Below, one piece after another: positions 5,419 to 8,318 of a stretch of 8,318 nt of DNA. The notes beneath the pieces were generated by a model. The model ran no database searches. It worked only from the letters and a program-made list of their open reading frames with translations, and was not told where the DNA came from. Source of the stretch: Arthrobacter sp. (lineage in GTDB: Bacteria; Actinomycetota; Actinomycetes; Actinomycetales; Micrococcaceae); the NCBI GenBank assembly GCA_030147325.1, contig JASLAA010000214.1, forward strand, positions 1 through 8,318, read 5' to 3'. How positions within the stretch are numbered: position 1 is the stretch's first letter; every line of letters begins with the position of its first letter. A program made the position numbers and the translations under genes.

Positions 5419-6846
5419 ATGGACATCGTCGATACGATCACTGCCACGCCAAACGCCGAACGAGCAGCCGCGAACGTTGCATCCGATCGGGTGCGCATCG
5501 CGCTGGTGGGTACCGGCGCCCGGTCGGAGATGTACATCCGGGCCATCCTTACGGACCACGCCGACACAGCGGACCTCGTGGGGCTGAGTGATGTGAATCC
5601 CGGACGCGTGCAGTACTACCAGAAGCTCGTCGCCGAGCTCGGCACCGGGGGAGGGTCGGAACCGCCGGTCGCCTTCGATTCCGCTGCTCTGACGGCTTTC
5701 ATCACTGAGCAGAACATCCAGCGGGTGATCGTCACGACCCCCGACTTCACCCATGCGGACTACATCGTGGAGGCGCTCCAGGCAGGAGCTGATGTCGTCG
5801 TCGAGAAGCCCCTGACGATCGATGCCGAGGGGTGCCGCCGCATCAACGAAGCCGTCGCCGACACCGGCAGGAACGTCATCGTCACCTTCAACTACCGCTA
5901 CTCGCCGCGCAACAGTTCCCTGAAGGACCTCATCCAGAGCGGGACCATCGGCACCGTCACATCGATCGACTTCACCTGGATGCTCGATACCGTCCATGGC
6001 GCGGACTACTTCCGCCGCTGGCACAGGGAGAAGGAGAAGTCCGGCGGATTGCTGATCCACAAGGCGTCCCACCATTTCGACCTGGTGAACTGGTGGATCA
6101 ATGACACCCCGACGCGCGTCTATGCATCCGGTGGCCTGCGCTTCTACGGCGGCGACAACGCAGCGCGCCGAGGGTTGGACTCCCGTCCGGAGCGCGGAAC
6201 GCACGACGGCGAGGCCAAGGACCAGTTCTCGCTCGATCTCCGAGATGACGAGCGACTGAAGGCCCTCTACTACGACAACGAGCACTTCGACGGGTACCGC
6301 CGCGATCAGGATGTCTTCACCGAGGGGATCACCATCGAGGACAACCTCGCACTGGTCGTCGATTACGAGGGTGGACCGACTCTCAGCTACTCCCTCAACG
6401 CGCATAGCCCCTGGGAGGGTTACCGCGTTGCGGTCAACGGAACGGAAGGTCGCCTCGAGCTCGAGGTGGTCGAGCGCGCCGCCGTGCAGGGCAGCACCGA
6501 CAAGAAGACCGTGGTGGACCCCAGTGCCACCCCTGTGGAGGAGGACGACGCCGTCCGCCGCAACGGTGAGCGGCTCGTGGCGCAGCGCCACTGGGAGCCC
6601 GCCTATGAGGTGCCGATCGTCAACGGAGCCGGCGCCCATGGCGGTGGAGACCGGCTCCTGCTGTCCGACCTCTTCAACGGGCCCGGCGAGGATCCGCTGG
6701 GACGACCGTCGGGATACCTCGACGGCGTGCGCTCCGTAGCCGTCGGCATCGCAGGAAATGAGTCCCTGCGCACGGGCGCGCCGGTCCTGATCAGCGATCT
6801 GCACCTCGGCGTCGAGTTGGGGCGCGCTGTCGACCAGCGCTCCTGA
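5419..6846 (+). CDS. Gfo/Idh/MocA-family oxidoreductase (long form, 475 residues)
   Basis: This is an NAD(P)-dependent oxidoreductase of sugars, inositols or related compounds. The Rossmann domain starts at RIALVGTGARSEMYI (26-40), with a GxGxxx turn at 31-36. VIVTTPDFTHADYIVEAL (103-120) and the family signature EKP (129-131, in VVVEKPLTID) follow. The C-terminal domain has FNYRYSP (157-163) and GGLLIHKASHHFDLVNWWIND (209-229), where the lysine and histidines hold the usual catalytic place. Most family members have 330-400 residues; this one has about 25 extra residues before the Rossmann fold and added segments near 250-305 and 355-400. I use the ATG at 5419; a TTG at 5365 in frame has no ribosome site. 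It is the first gene of the LacI-controlled unit, 30 bases before the extended SDR. I cannot name its substrate. Confidence 0.93.
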   Translation: MDIVDTITATPNAERAAANVASDRVRIALVGTGARSEMYIRAILTDHADTADLVGLSDVNPGRVQYYQKLVAELGTGGGSEPPVAFDSAALTAFITEQNIQRVIVTTPDFTHADYIVEALQAGADVVVEKPLTIDAEGCRRINEAVADTGRNVIVTFNYRYSPRNSSLKDLIQSGTIGTVTSIDFTWMLDTVHGADYFRRWHREKEKSGGLLIHKASHHFDLVNWWINDTPTRVYASGGLRFYGGDNAARRGLDSRPERGTHDGEAKDQFSLDLRDDERLKALYYDNEHFDGYRRDQDVFTEGITIEDNLALVVDYEGGPTLSYSLNAHSPWEGYRVAVNGTEGRLELEVVERAAVQGSTDKKTVVDPSATPVEEDDAVRRNGERLVAQRHWEPAYEVPIVNGAGAHGGGDRLLLSDLFNGPGEDPLGRPSGYLDGVRSVAVGIAGNESLRTGAPVLISDLHLGVELGRAVDQRS

Positions 6847-6876
6847 CCACACCACCAGACAAAGGAATCCCGAACG

Positions 6877-7824
6877 ATGAGCAAAGTACTTGTGACCGGA
6901 GGCTCCGGCCGGCTGGGGCGTAGCGTGGTGGCCGGACTGGCCGCATCGGGGCTGACCGTCGTCTCCGTGGATCGGCAGGCCGTCGAGGCCGGGCAGTTCC
7001 CGGCGGGCGTCGTGCAGGAGTCCGTGGAGCTCACCGCACCTGGTGAGGCGCTCCGGGTGATCTCGGCGCACGCCCCGGATGCCGTCATCCACCTCGCTGC
7101 GATCGCGGTCCCCTTCAGCGCACCCGAGAACATCATCTTCGAGACGAACAGCAAGCTCGCGTTCGCCGTCCTCGGCGGAGCGACCGAGGCCGGGGTCCGC
7201 AAGATCATCACGGCGAGCAGCCCCACCGTCCTCGGCTACGGGAATCCGGCCGGCTGGCTGCCGGATTCCTTTCCGCTCGACGAGCTCACCGAACCCCGCC
7301 CGTGGAACGCCTACGCGCTTTCCAAACACGTGACCGAACAGGTCATGCAGATGTTCGCGACCGCCAACGGGGATTCTGTGCGGTACGCCGCGTTCCGCCC
7401 GTGTTTCGTCGTCTCACCCGAAGAATGGCTCGGGGCCCCCACCCAGCAGGGCCATACGCTGGCGGAACGCCTCGCCGATCCGGGGCTCGCGGCGCCCGCG
7501 CTCTTCAACTATGTGGACGCCCGCGATGCAGCCGATTTCCTCGTCGCGCTCCTGGCCCGGATGGACGACATCCCCAATGCGCAGACGTTCTTCGTCGGCG
7601 CCGAGGACGCCTTCGCCACCGAGCCGCTGGCGGACCTTCTGCCGCAGTTCCTTCCGGGATCGAAGGAGCTGGCCGCAGCCCTGACCGGTTCCAGCCCCGC
7701 CTTCTCGATCGACAAGGCACGGCAACTGCTCGGGTGGCGGCCTACCCGGAGCTGGCGAACGGAGCTGGCCGACCCACCTGCGGTTCCGGCAGGCGCTCCC
7801 GGACACAGCGTTGCATCCCGGTGA
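6877..7824 (+). CDS. NAD-dependent epimerase/dehydratase (extended SDR)
   Basis: This 315-residue extended SDR has the NAD-binding TGGSGRLG (7-14), AVIHLAAIAVPF (69-80) after beta4, a Ser at 114-115 in ITASSPTVLGYG and the catalytic pair Tyr146/Lys150 in YALSK. RPCFVVSPEEW (174-184), FNYVDARDAADFL (210-222) and a C-terminal LLGWRPTRSWR (284-294) are typical of sugar epimerases and dehydratases. The last ~18 residues are a Pro/Ala-rich tail with no fold. The ATG at 6877 has AAAGGAA (6861-6867) nine nt upstream. It is 30 bases after the Gfo/Idh gene and 25 before the enolase-superfamily gene, so the three are one operon. It could epimerise or oxidise a free or activated sugar, much as uronate dehydrogenases of this fold do. 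The exact reaction is not readable. Confidence 0.92.
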   Translation: MSKVLVTGGSGRLGRSVVAGLAASGLTVVSVDRQAVEAGQFPAGVVQESVELTAPGEALRVISAHAPDAVIHLAAIAVPFSAPENIIFETNSKLAFAVLGGATEAGVRKIITASSPTVLGYGNPAGWLPDSFPLDELTEPRPWNAYALSKHVTEQVMQMFATANGDSVRYAAFRPCFVVSPEEWLGAPTQQGHTLAERLADPGLAAPALFNYVDARDAADFLVALLARMDDIPNAQTFFVGAEDAFATEPLADLLPQFLPGSKELAAALTGSSPAFSIDKARQLLGWRPTRSWRTELADPPAVPAGAPGHSVASR

Positions 7825-7849
7825 GGCGGAAAGCCCGACGGGAGGCGGA

Positions 7850-8318
7850 ATGAGCCCGGTGATCACGGGACTCGAGACACGACTCCTGACAGTTCCCCTC
7901 ACCAGGCCCTGGGGCGCAGACGCCCCGGAGAACCACGTCATCTCCACCACCGTGCACACCGACGCCGGAACGGGTTTCGGCTTCGCCTGGACACCCACCA
8001 TCGGCCCGCAGGCTGTGAAGGCGCTCCTCGACCACGACATCGCGGAATTCGTCATCGGTAGGACGATCGAGCCGGAAGTCCTGTGGGACCTCCTCTGGAA
8101 ACGCCTGCACGAGGCAGGGAGCGGCGGACTGACCACGATCGCCATGGCCGGACTGGATCTCGCACTGTGGGACCTGAAAGCACGGCAGGCAGGTGTGTCG
8201 ATAGCGAACCTGCTGGGCAAGCGGCAGGAGTCCGCGATCGTCTACGGGTCGGGGGTGAACCTGCACTACTCGCTCGAGGAGATCGTCGCGCAGGTTCGGC
8301 GCTGGACAGCGGCGGGCA
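7850..8318 (+). CDS. Enolase-superfamily protein, mandelate racemase/muconate lactonizing type (3' end beyond window)
   Basis: The first 156 codons are present, with no stop before the right edge; full members have about 360-400 residues. Residues 1-90 are the capping domain that closes the active site (ITGLETRLLTVPLTRPWG, then VHTDAGTGFGFAWT). The start of the barrel domain is marked by AMAGLDLALWDLKARQAGV (98-116) and NLLGKR (120-125), the conserved A..GLD.AlWD.k......G...LLG segment of the family. YGSGVNLHYSLEEIVAQ (132-148) begins the first barrel strand. The KxK-type catalytic lysines and the three metal ligands are beyond the edge, so the reaction cannot be assigned: a sugar-acid dehydratase, cycloisomerase or racemase are all possible. 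The ATG at 7850 has GGAGG (7841-7845) four nt upstream and is 25 bases after the extended SDR stop. Confidence 0.92.
   Translation, partial: MSPVITGLETRLLTVPLTRPWGADAPENHVISTTVHTDAGTGFGFAWTPTIGPQAVKALLDHDIAEFVIGRTIEPEVLWDLLWKRLHEAGSGGLTTIAMAGLDLALWDLKARQAGVSIANLLGKRQESAIVYGSGVNLHYSLEEIVAQVRRWTAAG

Noticed and set aside
5406..5591. Small open frame from the ATG inside the leader hairpin before the Gfo/Idh gene
   Set aside because: Its start overlaps the Shine-Dalgarno sequence of the main gene, it has no site of its own, and its product is His/Arg-rich out-of-frame sequence.
5347..7329. A 660-codon open frame on the minus strand opposite the Gfo/Idh and extended SDR genes
   Set aside because: It has no recognisable domain, begins within the extended SDR gene without a ribosome site, and runs antisense to two genes with clear family motifs. 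Long antisense frames are common in GC-rich DNA.

Overview
The window is GC-rich DNA with dense genes, short intergenic gaps and purine-rich Shine-Dalgarno sites. The gene families (MmyB-like XRE regulator, HSL-type esterase, SDRs, LacI, Gfo/Idh) suggest a high-GC Gram-positive soil actinobacterium, perhaps an Arthrobacter-like Micrococcales member. The genus is an inference from style and family content; no rRNA or marker gene is present. I see no tRNA, rRNA, CRISPR array, insertion sequence or phage gene, and no gene-free stretch longer than about 230 bases.

The layout is three modules, each pairing one transcription regulator of a different family with NAD(P)-type oxidoreductases. Module 1 (1-1083, minus strand) has an XRE/MmyB-like regulator followed downstream by the first 26 codons of a classical short-chain dehydrogenase that runs off the left edge. 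Module 2 (1310-4083) has a TetR-type regulator on the plus strand. Divergent from it on the minus strand are an SDR with an unusual N-terminal extension of about 90 residues and a family IV (HSL-like) esterase. A perfect 19-bp palindrome (3418-3436) lies between the divergent genes and is the obvious TetR operator. Module 3 (4213-8318) has a LacI-family repressor on the minus strand, divergent from a plus-strand run of three genes. These are a long Gfo/Idh/MocA oxidoreductase, an extended SDR (epimerase/dehydratase type) and an enolase-superfamily enzyme (mandelate racemase/muconate lactonizing type) cut by the right edge. A perfect 16-bp palindrome with a central CG (5333-5348) is the expected LacI operator.

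Module 3 looks like a locally controlled catabolic operon for a sugar or sugar acid. Two nucleotide-dependent redox or epimerising steps would feed an acid to an enolase-superfamily dehydratase or cycloisomerase. The substrate cannot be read from the sequence, and no transporter or downstream aldolase lies in the window. Module 2 is more typical of alcohol/ketone plus ester metabolism or detoxification. The most useful leads are the two clean operators, the composition of the LacI-controlled operon, the extended SDR, and a small leader hairpin that covers the ribosome binding site of the Gfo/Idh gene.
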